In this document: positions 10,901 to 22,268 of the stretch, in pieces
Layout: each line of letters opens with the position of its first letter
How positions within the stretch are numbered: the stretch's first letter is position 1
Assembly (NCBI GenBank): GCA_015680685.1
Contig: MNCI01010021.1
Coordinates: forward strand, 185,257-249,256
Direction of reading: 5' to 3'
Origin: Gnetum montanum
Lineage: Eukaryota; Streptophyta; Gnetopsida; Gnetales; Gnetaceae
DNA: 64,000 bases
The notes under the pieces: generated by a model
The model's database searches: none
What the model saw: the letters and a program-made list of their open reading frames with translations, nothing else
Told to the model about the DNA's origin: nothing
Translations under genes and position numbers: made by a program

Positions 10901-13544
10901 TCATTTGTCCCTCGAGGTAAGTTCTCTGATGTGGATGAATTACCAGTAGTGGAAACTGTAGGAATGCTATGTGCAAAACTATCAAAAATTTCACTAATTC
11001 CTGCTGCAGTGGTACTTGAAGTCTTTGTATCATTTGCACCTCCGGACGAAATTGGAATACCAAAATCTTCCAGTGGATCGTGGAAAGTAGCAGAAGATGC
11101 ATTTGACGAAAATGATTCTGCATCCAAAACTACAAAAGGATCATCCACTGCCTTCTTTGGAGAATCATTGGCTGCTTGTGACTTCATGTCCTTAGAACTT
11201 CTGTGACATAATTGGCAAATAAATGGAAACTTTTGTTAAGATTAAGATATCCATGCCACAAATTTTCACCGGTACAGAAAATAATGTCATAGAGGTGTAG
11301 GTTGAGCTTGAGAAACTATCATAAAGTATTATCAGGATCCTTTCAACAAATCTTAAAGGCACGGTACATCAAAATCTCATCAGTTCAAAGTTTTAGTGAG
11401 TACACAATAATAAACAAGATAAAACATATATTCTATAATCAACAGCGAAGTCTGATGCTGTCGAGATCTTTTAAGTTTATCTCCTAATTGGAAGAAGAAT
11501 ATTAATATGCATAAGAAAAATAGAACTGGAATATAAAAAAACCAATATAATCTCTGACATTCATCCCATGCAAGTTTTAAAAATAAGAAAACAATTGCAA
11601 ACTCTAAAAAGCCCATGGGTCTTCTCATTATTTCATTCTTTTTTATCTGGATGGTCTATTTACATACTCTTAATTATTGCAAAACAGATTCATCCTCTTT
11701 ATTCCGACACGGAGCACTAACCAATATTCATGAAGACACCAAGATATTGTTAGATTCCAAACTACAAATGTATACAGCTGGAGAATATTTTGCAATAAAA
11801 ACCTCAGCTTCATCTCACATCACTTGAAAGTTCTTGGCATAAGTTTAAATGTTTGATAACCTCGTCACTTGGAATTCGGAAAGATGTTTTCACTGGATCA
11901 CATTGGAACATTATCATAATAGCATATTTACGTAATAAAAGTCGTTTTCATGACAAATTTATAGTGTCAGTTCTCAACATAATTTCGCACTATTGATTTC
12001 CAAGAGCACATAAAGAAAAGCAAATCATTAATTAGGGACCATAGTTGTGTTATACTGTATTAGAACTCTTGCAATATAGCTTATTTGCTGCAAAAACTAT
12101 AACTGATGGGATGTTTTATCATCTCGAGTAATAGATCCCCATGAGAAGAACCCGCCTTGTATCAGAGGTGATTAAAAGACAGTGGAAAATAAAAAGGATT
12201 CACATGTACGTGATTTGGTAATCTGTGAACAATTAAATTATGCCCCAAACGCATGACATCAACGTAATCACTATAATGGTATGCTCCTGAGATCAAATAA
12301 CCTCTCATTTAATGGCACATTAACACGTCCTCAATAATTGCCACCTTCAAATCATGGCATTGTTGCTAAAAATAAAATTAAAGATAGGCGAAATCAGCAG
12401 GAACATTTAAATTTTCGAACATAGAAATGAATTTATTTAATTGAAAATTTTATTCATTATACTTTAATCCCTTGGATCAAATGATCGGATAGTACTCTGG
12501 TTGTGTGTTAGGATTGCATGATTCAAGTTAATCGTTTATTCTGTTTAAGTTAAGCATAAGTTATGTTTGGACAAAAGCAACCGTAACGATGCTCATAATC
12601 ATGCATGGAGACATAGGTCATGGAAGCTGAAAAATGTCCCCTCTTCAACTCCAAAATGTCTACTTAATTCAAGCTGCAACAAAGTAGACCGCATTTTTAA
12701 TCTCATCACCATCATACCCTTATCCCAACTACATTGGGATCGGCAATAGATGAGTTCTTTTCCACCATTTGTTTCCGTTAGTAATACCCAAACCTTGAAT
12801 GTCTTTCTTTTACAAGCAAACTAAGTATATTTTACTCCACATCGTTGTTAGTTCCTCTCCACCTTAATACAGTGGCCTCTTCTAACAGGAGCATTCTCTG
12901 GTCCTCAATTAATATGCAAATATTTTCCAATCAAACGCCCATGTTGCTCCGATTCCTTGTAAATTAAGTTTTCGCCGGCCTTATCGTTAACAACCACAAC
13001 AACTACCATTTTCAAACCAAAAACTCTATTATTGAACTACAACACCTGTGGAACAACTCAAACGTAAAACTAACAAATTTCTCGCTATTAAATGGAAAAC
13101 CTAGAGGGTTAGAACATCAAATTAAGTTACAGATTTAAACCCTGTGAACGGCTGCATTCCAGATTATCAAATTCAAAAGCAAGGACGGTATACCGATATT
13201 ACCAAAATAACATCTCCAACACTAAAACGAAAGTGCAGAGGGAAAGAAATTAAGAAACGAAGAAGAAGAAAGACCTGGAATGCTTCACGGCGGGCTCGGG
13301 GGTACCAAACCCTGGGATCAGCTCGTCAAAATCAGCTCCATCGGCGGCGGCGGCGGCGGCAGGCGGCGGGGATTTTGAGGGCGGCATACCGAGCAAATCC
13401 TCAAAAGAAGTCGGCACAGGGCTGCTTGAACGAGCACTGCTGAACACATCATCATACGAAACAGAAGTGCGGACGCCTCGTACACCGCCGAAGATATCAT
13501 CATCGTACACAGGCGCATCATACACAGGCAACGACGTGGTCGTA

Positions 13545-13585
<41 letters not shown>

Positions 13586-13906
13586 TGTCGTCGTTTTCGG
13601 TCCGGCCGAGAAATCGCGGAATATGTCGTCATAGTCTCCACCGCCACCGCTGGATGCCGCCTGCGATTGCGACATCGGCCTCGTCAACGGCGCTCCACCG
13701 CCGAACACGTTGAAGTCGTCAAAGCGCGCCTGCGACGACCCGAAAACCGAGTCGTTCAGCGACGACGAGCGCGGATTTGGATTCGGATTTGGATTGCCGA
13801 AGCCGATGTTGCTGTTGTTCACGTTCCTGCCGCCGCTCATTGGCGCCGACTTGCCCTGCGGCCTGAGGCCATAGTCGCGATGCAGAAGCCCCGGTAAATC
13901 CTCCAT
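7978..13906 (-). CDS. AUXILIN-LIKE: Auxilin-like J-domain protein (clathrin uncoating cofactor), eight exons
   Basis: Recognised as the plant AUXILIN-LIKE1/2 family, which bind clathrin and recruit Hsc70 to strip clathrin coats from vesicles in the cytosol. I infer exons 13275-13906, 9496-11200, 9238-9382, 9020-9120, 8841-8906, 8641-8730, 8248-8424 and 7978-8016. All introns are GT-AG, phases agree, and the sum is 2955 bp (984 aa plus stop), a normal size for the family. The start is [20 protein letters not shown]; the first ~400 residues are disordered with DDIF/FDDL-like acidic motifs. The conserved [19 protein letters not shown] is near 406. A long Ala/Arg/Glu coiled coil spans about 487-755. 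'[18 protein letters not shown]' precedes the J domain (about 914-984) with HPD at 947-949 and the family ending [12 protein letters not shown]. The gene looks intact. The acceptor of exon 4 is the least certain boundary. Confidence 0.93.
9600..10330 (-). repeat. Internally repetitive coiled-coil coding segment
   Basis: Inside exon 2 of the auxilin-like gene an imperfect repeat of ~11-15 codons, built from [11 protein letters not shown] and [13 protein letters not shown] variants, is iterated many times. The + strand therefore looks like monotonous Ser/Leu/Ala-rich open frames, which are shadows. Charged coiled coils here are usual for the family, but the strongly alanine-rich iterated block is striking. 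Confidence 0.8.
12660..12965 (-). mobile_element. RTE-type LINE 3' fragment in intron 1
   Basis: The + strand has 'cccttatcccaactacatt' then GGGATCGGC near 12718-12745, and further right 'aacaggagcattctctggtc' near 12885-12905. Read on the minus strand these are the end of a plant RTE LINE ORF and its 3' UTR. It lies in the 2-kb first intron (11201-13274) of the auxilin-like gene, in the same orientation. The rest of that intron, about 11201-12550, is AT-rich without recognised features. Confidence 0.6.
13539..13593 (-). repeat. Coding trinucleotide microsatellite (poly-Thr)
   Basis: An almost pure GTC/GAC run on the + strand (purest part 13546-13575) encodes a poly-Thr tract in exon 1 (about 20 Thr broken by Ala). 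A smaller GGC run at 13345-13360 encodes poly-Ala. Both lie in the disordered N-terminal region and are likely length-polymorphic. Confidence 0.9.
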
Positions 13907-14300
13907 TATCGTTTAGATCCGCAAGGATCACTCCCTTTCCCTCTGCCTCTGCCTCGCTTCGTCTATGAATGGATCGATCGAAGGCCGGATCAGCCCCAAT
14001 TGTGGCCAAAATCTGAGCTAGGGTCGATGCCGGGACCTCCGCAGATTTCCTCAGCAAAATTGCCACGATGCTGCACTCCAAATATTCATGTATCAAAAAC
14101 CTAAAACTCAAATTGAAATGGTCGCGAAACTCAAATTGAAATGGTCGCGGATCTTTGCTGGAATCCCTCTCTCTGCGTGTGCCGCCTGTATTTGTGTGTG
14201 TATGTTTTTTTATTACCGTTTCTTTCTCCCCTCCCCTTTTCCGTCGTTGTTGCTGCAAATCTTCTCTTCTTCTTCTTCTTCGCTGGAATGAGTTGAGATG
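13907..14300 (-). promoter_or_regulatory. 5' leader / promoter side of the auxilin-like gene
   Basis: With exon 1 this forms a GC-richer island (about 13300-14050) in AT-rich surroundings, as expected for an active gene start. A 23-bp unit is exactly duplicated in tandem at 14104-14126 and 14127-14149 (AAACTCAAATTGAAATGG then TCGCG). A CTT/GAA microsatellite lies at about 14262-14281. No convincing TATA box is seen for the minus strand, and the transcription start is unknown. Confidence 0.4.
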
Positions 14301-16439
14301 GAATGGGATACGCGGCCTTGCCGTGCCTTGTGCTCTTCTTCTGGCAGAAGAGACGGGATGCCAAGAAAGGGAGCAGCAACGGAGCTAAGACGAAGAAGAA
14401 GAAATTTATTATTAGTATTTGGCTGTTGCCAATGCCAGCGCTTATGCCACTCTGAATTTAAACACGCAGGCGCAGGCGGCCATTTTTTCCCCAGGGACCC
14501 AATATTCACTGACGCGTAATTTCGGAAAACTTTGCATTTCGCTCGAACTGTCATTTGCCAAATGTAATCGTCCAGTTGCTTTTTAAAATTATTTGCTCGT
14601 TTGTTGGCCGCATTTTCAAATGGGAAATTATTTGTTTGTTCGTTCGTTAGTTGCTTTCCTTTCCCCTTGTGCCACCTCATTAGCTTTGCTTAAGCAAGAA
14701 ATAAAAACAAATAACCCATGAACGGGGTCATTACTTGGATGTTAAATGCTCATTGCACTAAGCTGGTTTGAGAGGGTCAGTACATGACCAAAAGCTAAGC
14801 ATTGTTAGAGAAGGTGGGTAAGCAAAGTTAAGGAAGATCAATGTATAAGCTAAAGTTAAATAAGGTTGGAATATAGTTAGTCCATGATTAAATGTCTACC
14901 GTTTCCAGAGTAACTGTACTAAGTTCAAACTTAACCCAAACTTTCTGCCTTGAAACACGAAACAGCACCTTAATTCATTCAAGATAATGATGAAAAAAAT
15001 ATTGAACGTTTTAGGATGGGGAACTACCTATGAAATACACATGGAACTTGAACATAATTCATATCATTTGAGTAAAATCGTTTCCTCCCTTCCACACCCA
15101 CAATAGGGCCAAGGCCTAAGGCAAAAGATAAGAGGGGTACAAATACGCTTCCTAAAAGAATTTTTTAAATTAATACTTTAACACATATACCTGAAGAATA
15201 ATTTTGCAACTCAGCATCGTCCACTTAAAGGTTTTAAATCAATCCAAACACTGAACGAAACGCTTTCGGTCATAGTTTCATGTGTTCCACTTATTGTGTC
15301 CAAAATTAAGTGAACGAACTCGTCTTTTGCTTGATATCCCAGAACTTTTCTCTCTGGTAAGATGATCATTTCGATTTGGAAACTGTGCAAAGCATTGTGC
15401 GGTTACTTTCACCCTAAAAAGCACGAATAGAACGAAGACGGAGTCTGGTGTAAGGAGGAGCATTCTCAACCATGCCTCCCCACCAAAATTGCAGCTTCAT
15501 AACTCTGCTTCTTGTACAAGTTTCCTGCTAATTGCTCTGCGAACTATTTGTAAGAAAAGGGGCTTGTCCGCTTACAAATCCGTCAGATTTTAGTCCCCAA
15601 CGTGTTTTTTTGGTATTATTATCTAGAGTCATGGCAATGTGTTTGTATTTAATTCTCAAGATGTTATTTGGTATTATCTAGATTGGTATTATCTAGAGTG
15701 ATTGCACTTAGGCTATAATTAATTTTTAACATGTGAGTTTAAACTTGAGTATACTTAGCTTTTGTTCATCTATGAACCCTCTGAATAGAATGAACATTGA
15801 TCCTCTAAATAATGGTCCTTATGAGCAGCCAAACCTTATGAGAAGCCAAATTCATGCTAACCAACATGATTAATGATTGTGAAAATTCTGATTCAAACGT
15901 AGTGAAATGGACCTCGATGGTGATATTAATAACCAAGGTTAAAAGCACTACAACCTTGACTTGAGCGTTGTTGTTAGAGCATAATTTATGGTGCTAATGT
16001 TCCTATTATGTATTGTGAACTTCAATATTATTAAATTAAGTGTAATTGCTTAAAACATGTAGACTCTAGTTTTAGTTTTTATTTTTAAAAAAATATGTAA
16101 TGCACACCATATTTTTGTAGAGCTTAAGTAGAACATGCATAATGGTGTTTTTATAGGGTGCGGAACCCCAAAATATACATATATATTAAAAATAAAAATT
16201 TAGAGTATATGTAAAGAGGAGAAACTCCAAATCAACAAAAAGAAAATGCCTAATAGTTTTATGGATGTCTTTTCATATTTTCGTCCTTACAACCAAGCCC
16301 AAGAAACTTTCCTTTTGGGGTAGGAAATTGGAAACTTTCCTTTTATCTTAAGCACTAGGAATTCTAGTCTCACACAATGGCAACGTGTGAGAGCAATGTA
16401 TGGAAGGCCAAAATTAGCTAAATTTGCTCATACGTTGCA
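14301..16439. other. Intergenic, no gene recognised
   Basis: No supported ORF, RNA gene or element end was found. TTGGTATTATCTAGA-like words recur three times at about 15611-15697, a small local repeat. Everything else is AT-rich unique-looking sequence up to the proposed left edge of element D. Confidence 0.5.
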
Positions 16440-16989
16440 TGTAGGTGCCCCAAGTGCAACAAAATTTGCCATAAATCTATCAACAATCATGATAGAATTC
16501 ATCAACAACAAATCAAAAACCTATGATTATTTAAATAAGAGATTACACGATATTTAGGACTTTTAGATCATCTCACATTCAATTGAACTTGAGACTTTCA
16601 AAGTAGTATAGATTGACAAAGGTCAACAATCATTCTTCCCCAATGCAAATCAAAGTTGTAGAGAAATCAATGGTGGGCAAAGTACTTTTTGCAGAACACA
16701 TCTTGATGTTTACATCGAACTTCAAGTACTTTCTTAGAGCTCTTGGGCATTTGAAGCTCATAACTTGTATTACCTAAACTTTTGTTCCACAAACTCCTAA
16801 TCATTTTAATGTAAGTTTGCAATTTCTATTATTTTGCTACTTTTGCTTTATATTTCTTCGCACTTTGATTTACCGTTTAAAACACCATGTCATACACTCG
16901 CAATTTTTATTTTGCATTTTAATAAGAGATCTTTAAGTCTCTACGTGATCGACAAGATCATCCAGGGCACTTTGAATCCTTTTCGAGGC
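16440..16989 (+). repeat. 5' LTR of D, left part
   Basis: Aligns with 62088 to about 62650: both start TGTAGGTG and share words such as GAGATTACA, 'ctcttgggcatttgaagct' and a TATTTAAATA-like TATA candidate. It continues beyond element A at 26157 ('gttctcacaccaaattt', 'ttaggcacta'), as the uninterrupted copy at 62650-62755 shows. About 45 bp present in the right copy are missing near 16680. GAGGC at 16985-16989 is the target duplication of A. Confidence 0.65.
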
Positions 16990-17833
16990 TAATGAATCAT
17001 AATTCATTAGGCTCCGATATCGGAGCCACAATATCGGGTACGTGATATCGCAGCATGGCTAGCGATATTGGATACACGATATTGTGACTCCTGTGTAGAC
17101 TTATAAATACACATGTAGGCGCAAGGAGTCAGGAGTCAGTCAGTCAGTAGTTCATTTAGAAGTTAGTTTTTATTTTTAGTTCTTCTCAACCCTTTCTCCT
17201 AGTGCATGCCCGCAATGTGATGATTGTAATTGTACAGCACCTTTATGCAAGTGTGACGTACTTGGACACGCACATGACCAGAAATAAAGGTCAAGATTAC
17301 TTCGTCATTGCAGCATTCACTTAGTTTAATTATTTAATTGTTATTCATTACTTTCTTAATTAATACTTCTTTATCCTCAACTCCTATCCCTATTATTAAA
17401 TGCGGAATGAGTACGACTTAATCACGAGCATTTAAGCGTGACTACTTAGTATCCCAATAGCGTACCTAGGATATAGGCTTGGTAATCCCAGTAGTAGTCG
17501 TAAACGAGGTCCAAGATGTGTACGGATGATTAAGAAACAGATGCTCATTGCACTTAGGCTAGTTTAGATTCTCTCCCCCCTATGTCCTATTAGCTTAACT
17601 CTCTCTTCCTTTTCCTCTTAGCTTAATTAAAGTTATTTTCTATTACCTATAGGAGTAGCACTAGTTTAGGATTGCATCATACACCTCACTCTAAACTAAA
17701 CCATACATGACAAAGCAAATACTAGTCTAGATGGGAAGATACCACAATTAGCCCGTCTGCAAAGTTCGACCAGATCGTGCATAAAACGCTCGTATTCGTA
17801 TGGTTGAGTGTAGGGGTACCTTGCCACTCATCA
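16990..17833 (+). repeat. 5' LTR of A
   Basis: Begins TAATGAATCATAATTCATTAGG (first G of the expected TG changed to A) and ends GGTACCTTGCCACTCATCA. It aligns over its length with 25293-26156, with point changes and indels showing considerable age. Confidence 0.85.
17014..17109 (+). promoter_or_regulatory. GATATC palindrome cluster and TATA box in A 5' LTR
   Basis: CCGATATCGG (17014-17023), AATATCGG, CGTGATATCGCA, AGCGATATTGG and CACGATATTGTG (17075-17086) follow within 75 bp. TATAAATA at 17102-17109 is the likely core promoter of the LTR. Each site is a palindrome or a palindrome decayed by C-to-T or G-to-A changes. The cluster is repeated in the 3' LTR at about 25317-25376 with TATAAATA at 25391-25398. 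Confidence 0.7.
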
Positions 17834-17834
17834 T

Positions 17835-17852
17835 TGGCGCTATTGTCGGGGA
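17835..17852 (+). other. Primer-binding site of A (tRNA-Asp type)
   Basis: TGGCGCTATTGTCGGGGA follows the LTR end by one base. It matches TGGCGCCGTTGCCGGGGA, the complement of the plant tRNA-Asp 3' end, with three changes. This primer is typical of Athila/Tat-type plant Ty3/gypsy elements. Confidence 0.85.
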
Positions 17853-17965
17853 TGGTGCTAGTTATTTAGATTGGTTATATCATACAAGATCACTATAATA
17901 AGTATTAATGATATATCTCTTAGAAAAAAACTTAAATTCAATTAAGTCACACACCACTCACAACA

Positions 17966-20257
17966 ATGTCTCTCTCACAAGACTATGCTAATGCACAACT
18001 AGTGAGGCAATTCATTGGAGAACCAACAAATTATATGATGAAGACAAAGTTTGGAGTACTCAACCTTATGCAGGTATTCCATATGTTCATGAGTATCCCA
18101 ATGATACTCAAGGATTCCTGTCAACCAACTCTGATACTTCTAGTAAGGATGGGACATACCATAGAATGAGGAGGCCCGAAAGGCCTAGGACCTTCTCAAT
18201 AACTAACCAGAATCTATTAGGAGATGACTGGAAAACTTACAAAAGTTAGGACAAGTTTTTCAGTTCTTTCTCTTCCTCTACTCCTTCAACGTCAGATTGT
18301 GACACGGATGACTATCTTTTAAGTGATTGACGTAGAACTAAAAATTGAGATCACAAAGAAAATCGAGAACGCCAACATGAACAAGGACAACATCATCTCA
18401 ACTCACAAATTCACAAACTACGCAGTGACAATGAACCCCTGCTGGCCACTAAGAACCTAATGCCTATACAAGAGGCCATTCAAATATCCTGCAGGCATCG
18501 CAAAGAAAGTTGTCTACCTAGGCTTGATTTAAACAACTTTCCCAAGTTTGCAGGAGGCTATGATTCAGATCTGCGACAACATATACAAGCCTTATATGAT
18601 GCCTGTGTTTGGAATAATATTGATAATGGGTGGCAAAAACTTAAGCTCTTTCCTATAACACTCATTGGCTAAGCAAAAGTGTGGTATAGATCCTTAAAAC
18701 CAAAATCAGTTCGTAGTTGGCTAACAATGGTAGAACTCTTTACTGAATGATATCAAACCTATGCCAGAGTGTTGGCGTTGAGGAGACAAATCTAAGAATG
18801 GAAACAAGGGCAACATGAAACCTTGGACATGGCCTTAGAAAGATACTATTCTTTGTTAAACAAATGCCTAGGCCATGGATTCTCCGAGGAGAGGCTAATG
18901 TACCACATCATAGATGGGCTCCGTAATGAAACGAGGGAAACCCTAGGGATGTATGCCCAAGGTCAACTATACGAGCTACAAACCCATCAACTCTGAGAGC
19001 TTATTAAGCGGGTAGCAAAAGAAGAAGGAGAAATGGCTAAATGGGAGAATGTTGAAAACTCTCAACAAGACCAAAATCTCGAATTAGCAAAGGTTCATAA
19101 CCATAAAGAGGAGAAATCAGCTCACCTTGAGGAAGTGCAACCATTTCTACCTTTGCCAATGCAATAATCACTAGATGAAATCAAGGCAAAGATTAATAAG
19201 ATGATGGAATGGGCACACGGAAAATATGGAGAATATGCTAATAATAGTAGAGGTAAAACTATGCTAAATCGAGAAATAGGATAGGACACCATGCAACAAT
19301 CAGAACAAAGGGTAGAAGATAATAAGAATAAGAACTCAATTGCCAACTTCACGTATCAATGCAACATCTGTCTGTACAATCACCCCAAAGGCCAATGCCC
19401 AGTTTTGTCACATTTACATGAGCATTGGGGAGGAATGTTACATCCAGATTTCGTATAGAAATATCAAGTTCAACCACAGTGGAAAAAGCCCTAGTCGTGG
19501 GGGAGGCCATCACCAACCCGAGCATATCCTTTGTATGTCCCAACGCCAAATGCTTACTATGTTCAACACCCTGTTTCTCCAACCGGATCATCATCCTTTA
19601 CTTCACCTCATCGTTATCATTCTCCATAATACTATCCACTCACACCCTCTCCGACAAGGTCGCCACCTCATGTACCTTACACTTTTCCTCAACAACAATA
19701 TTCTCATCCTTCACCTCCTTCTACATTGCCACCAATTGTACTAGAAGGTTTTGCATCACAGCACCAACCTATGAATGCTACTTGTGCTACTACTGTCAAC
19801 AATAGTGGAAGTAGTCAAAGGTGCCCTTTCTTTAGGCATGGCCATAGGAAGAAGCAGCACGATGTTGAAGCCACTGCATCTTCCAACCTAGTGCAAGTTC
19901 CACACTGTGATGCATCCTTCTTCTCGAACTCAACACCTCGTGTTACTTTATTAGGGCCACCAATCAATACTCCAACAGCTATGCAGCCCAATGAATATAA
20001 CCATAGAGGGGGACACATTAATCCTTGCATACCATCTTACGGTCAAGGGTGCCATAGTGGGGTAGCTCCTTATCCCATGACCCCATCATATAACCTACCC
20101 CACTATGTCTATTATGGTCAAGTGTGTGAACCCCAATATGGGTACATTCCAACCACCACATCAAAAGACACCCAGTGGTTGGGATATGATCGGTCCCCAA
20201 CATTTCCAACATGCATGGATCCACACTTTCCATTTATTAATTCTCGCCATGATTAAA
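17966..20257 (+). pseudogene. gag of A, decayed
   Basis: The start MSLSQDYANAQLVRQFIGEP at 17966 is followed by stops, mostly TAG and TGA. The core gag domain is at about 18460-19040: 'LPRLDLNNFPKFAGGYD', 'NGWQKLKLFPITLIG', 'ERYYSLLNKCLGHGFSEE' and 'HIIDGLRNETRETLGMYAQG', as in Retrotrans_gag proteins, which form the capsid. A possible zinc knuckle CNICLYNHPKGQC (C-x2-C-x3-H-x4-C, one residue short of the usual spacing) is at about 19362-19400. A Pro/Ser/Tyr-rich tail follows to 20257. B has a homologous gag at 35821-38150. Confidence 0.8.
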
Positions 20258-21690
20258 GGTTTAGTTATGGGGGATATCCCCCATTCTAACAGGCAGAATT
20301 AATAAATAATTTTTCTTTTCTTTAATTTTACAATTTTTTGTTTTCCAGTTTTTCATTTTTCAATTTGTTGTTTTATCTTTTTGAGGGTAATCTCATTGGT
20401 AAATAAAATACTCATGTGACTCGTTGGTTGAGGTGTTGTTCTATGCTATGAAGTCTCGAGTAACTAATTATTTGGACAATGAGCCTATCACATCCACCCA
20501 ACCATTCTATTAATAAGAGGTTCTACTTTGGGTACAATGATATTCTTGACATCATTAAAACTTAAAGTAATTGTGTGCTTATTATACCCAGAGTGAAGAA
20601 GGATGGACCAAGAGGGAATGACCAGGGTGTGACATCAAGGGAACTTGTAGATTCTCTTTGGTGACATTTGTAGGAGTTATCATGTAGCATAGCTATACCA
20701 AGATCCTTGTAGATCTAACGAAAAATGGGAGTAAGAGTAATAAAGGCACTCATTCACAAAAACCAATGCTATTATAGGGGGTCCCACTGGAAAGACATGC
20801 ACCCATGCCTGAAGGTAGGTAGCTTCTCTAGATTACACATTAAAAAAAAAGAAGAAAAAAAAAGAGAGAATGTGCCAAAGCAGCCACACAAAAAGAACAA
20901 AGAAAAAAAAAAGAACAGAAGATCAAGATCAAAGTGTCATAGAACAATCACTCCTCCCTTGAACAGAACGCCAAGTGATCATATACCTTGTTGTCATGGT
21001 ACTCTTATAAGTGTCCATTATGGGATGAAACAATGCGATGTCACTGATCAAAGGAATGGACTTGGTCTTGATTTTGAAGCAACGGGTTAATGACACATTA
21101 ATCATGCCCTACACTAAAGACTCATTATGCCTTGGGTTAGTTACCTCATGTCTCGATCTTTGCAATCCCTTCTACAATTCGCATCATCTCGCTATCCATG
21201 TATTTGTAACTTGTGTCTTATGTAGCATTGAATTCATACCTCATCACGGTGGTATTTACATGTGTGAGGTTTGTTGCATCAGTATAGACTACATTTAACC
21301 CCTCTAATGCCTACTGACATTTTTAGGTGTGGTTATGCAAGGGCATTATAGGTTGAAACCTGCTTTGGGGAGGACCCACTAGCATGACTTTTGTAATTTG
21401 AATTTGTTGCACATCATCACATCATTTTATACCCTCTAAGTACTACATTACCAATGGTCTTTTTCCCCTTATCATCCTTCTGGTTTAACCATTCCTATGT
21501 ACCAACACATGTCCTTTTTCCTCATCTGAGTTATGAATTTCATCATTAGATCCTACTCCATTATACCTTTTGTGCCTTCTGGTCTATTTAACAACACCTT
21601 GGACTATTCACATTGACCTCGAAGCCTTCATTTTTGGCCTTGAAATTTCAAAAATTCATCAATTTTTCTAAGTACCCTATTTTAAATAGG
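20258..21690 (+). other. Pol deletion junction and post-pol spacer of A
   Basis: After gag a T-rich stretch leads at about 20440 into sequence aligning with the very end of B's integrase and its spacer (41330-42460): compare 'ataagaggttctactttggg' with B's 'ataaggggttcttatcttga', and the shared 'tagatctaac' and GGAGTAAGAGTA-like words. Protease, RT, RNase H and most of integrase are absent, so the deletion joins gag almost directly to the spacer. The short open frames here have no recognisable product. Confidence 0.75.
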
Positions 21691-21770
21691 TCACGATATC
21701 AGGTTCGACATGATATTGGGGCTGCACTATCAAGTATGCAATATCGTGTCAACAAAAATTATATATATGG
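21691..21770 (+). promoter_or_regulatory. Internal promoter-like module of A
   Basis: TCACGATATC (21691-21700) and GCAATATCGTG (21738-21748) form an inverted repeat around CATGATATTGG. TTATATATATGG follows at 21759-21770. This is the same arrangement and the same GATATC/CGATATTG words as in A's LTR promoter, but it lies ~500 bp upstream of the third ORF. B has an equivalent at 42469-42557. I infer a separate promoter for the third ORF. Confidence 0.5.
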
Positions 21771-22268
21771 CCCCCCTTGCACATGTCAACATCCTTACCA
21801 ACTGTTCACATGGGGGAGTTTTTCAAATTTTCTTCCATGAATTGTGACTTGTGCACCTCTTGGTCAACCAGCCATAACTTGCTCACTAGCGCTCTGATTC
21901 TCATTCCGATCGAACCTACCTAAATTGAAAGTGTTCAACTTAGTCGTGGGGAAGGGTACACTCCAAATTGCACATAAATTTTTTGAAATTCATCATCGCC
22001 CAAAGGATACTATAAAGGGTAATTAATTATAAAAATGATAAACATATTGCCAAAAATAATCTTATCTCCTCACCTACACAAGGAAATTAAATATTGAAGC
22101 CACCTAATCAAATTGGGCCCAATATTAAAACTTTTAGGGGACATTTTCACAGAATTTCTTAACTCTAAATCACACAAAATAAGAAAATGAACTCATTAAG
22201 ACAAGAAGTAAGGTATAACTTAACTTTTGTAAACAACCTTACTAATGATCGGCCCCGTGTGATTGCAT

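Noticed and set aside
13144-13443. 99-codon + strand frame across the exon 1 / intron 1 border
   Set aside because: It overlaps exon 1 in antisense and has no recognisable domain.
13318-13647. Arg-rich minus-strand frame overlapping exon 1
   Set aside because: Out-of-frame reading of the GTC microsatellite; the auxilin frame explains the region.
14213-14680. 155-codon minus-strand frame upstream of the auxilin gene as an extra exon
   Set aside because: It contains the GAA microsatellite and no conserved motif; the family's usual N-terminus is already encoded at 13906.
16435-16439. TTGCA as left target duplication of element D
   Set aside because: The right end of D is outside or destroyed by element E, so no matching copy can be shown.
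18460-18672. Separate small gene
   Set aside because: It is part of the broken gag of element A.
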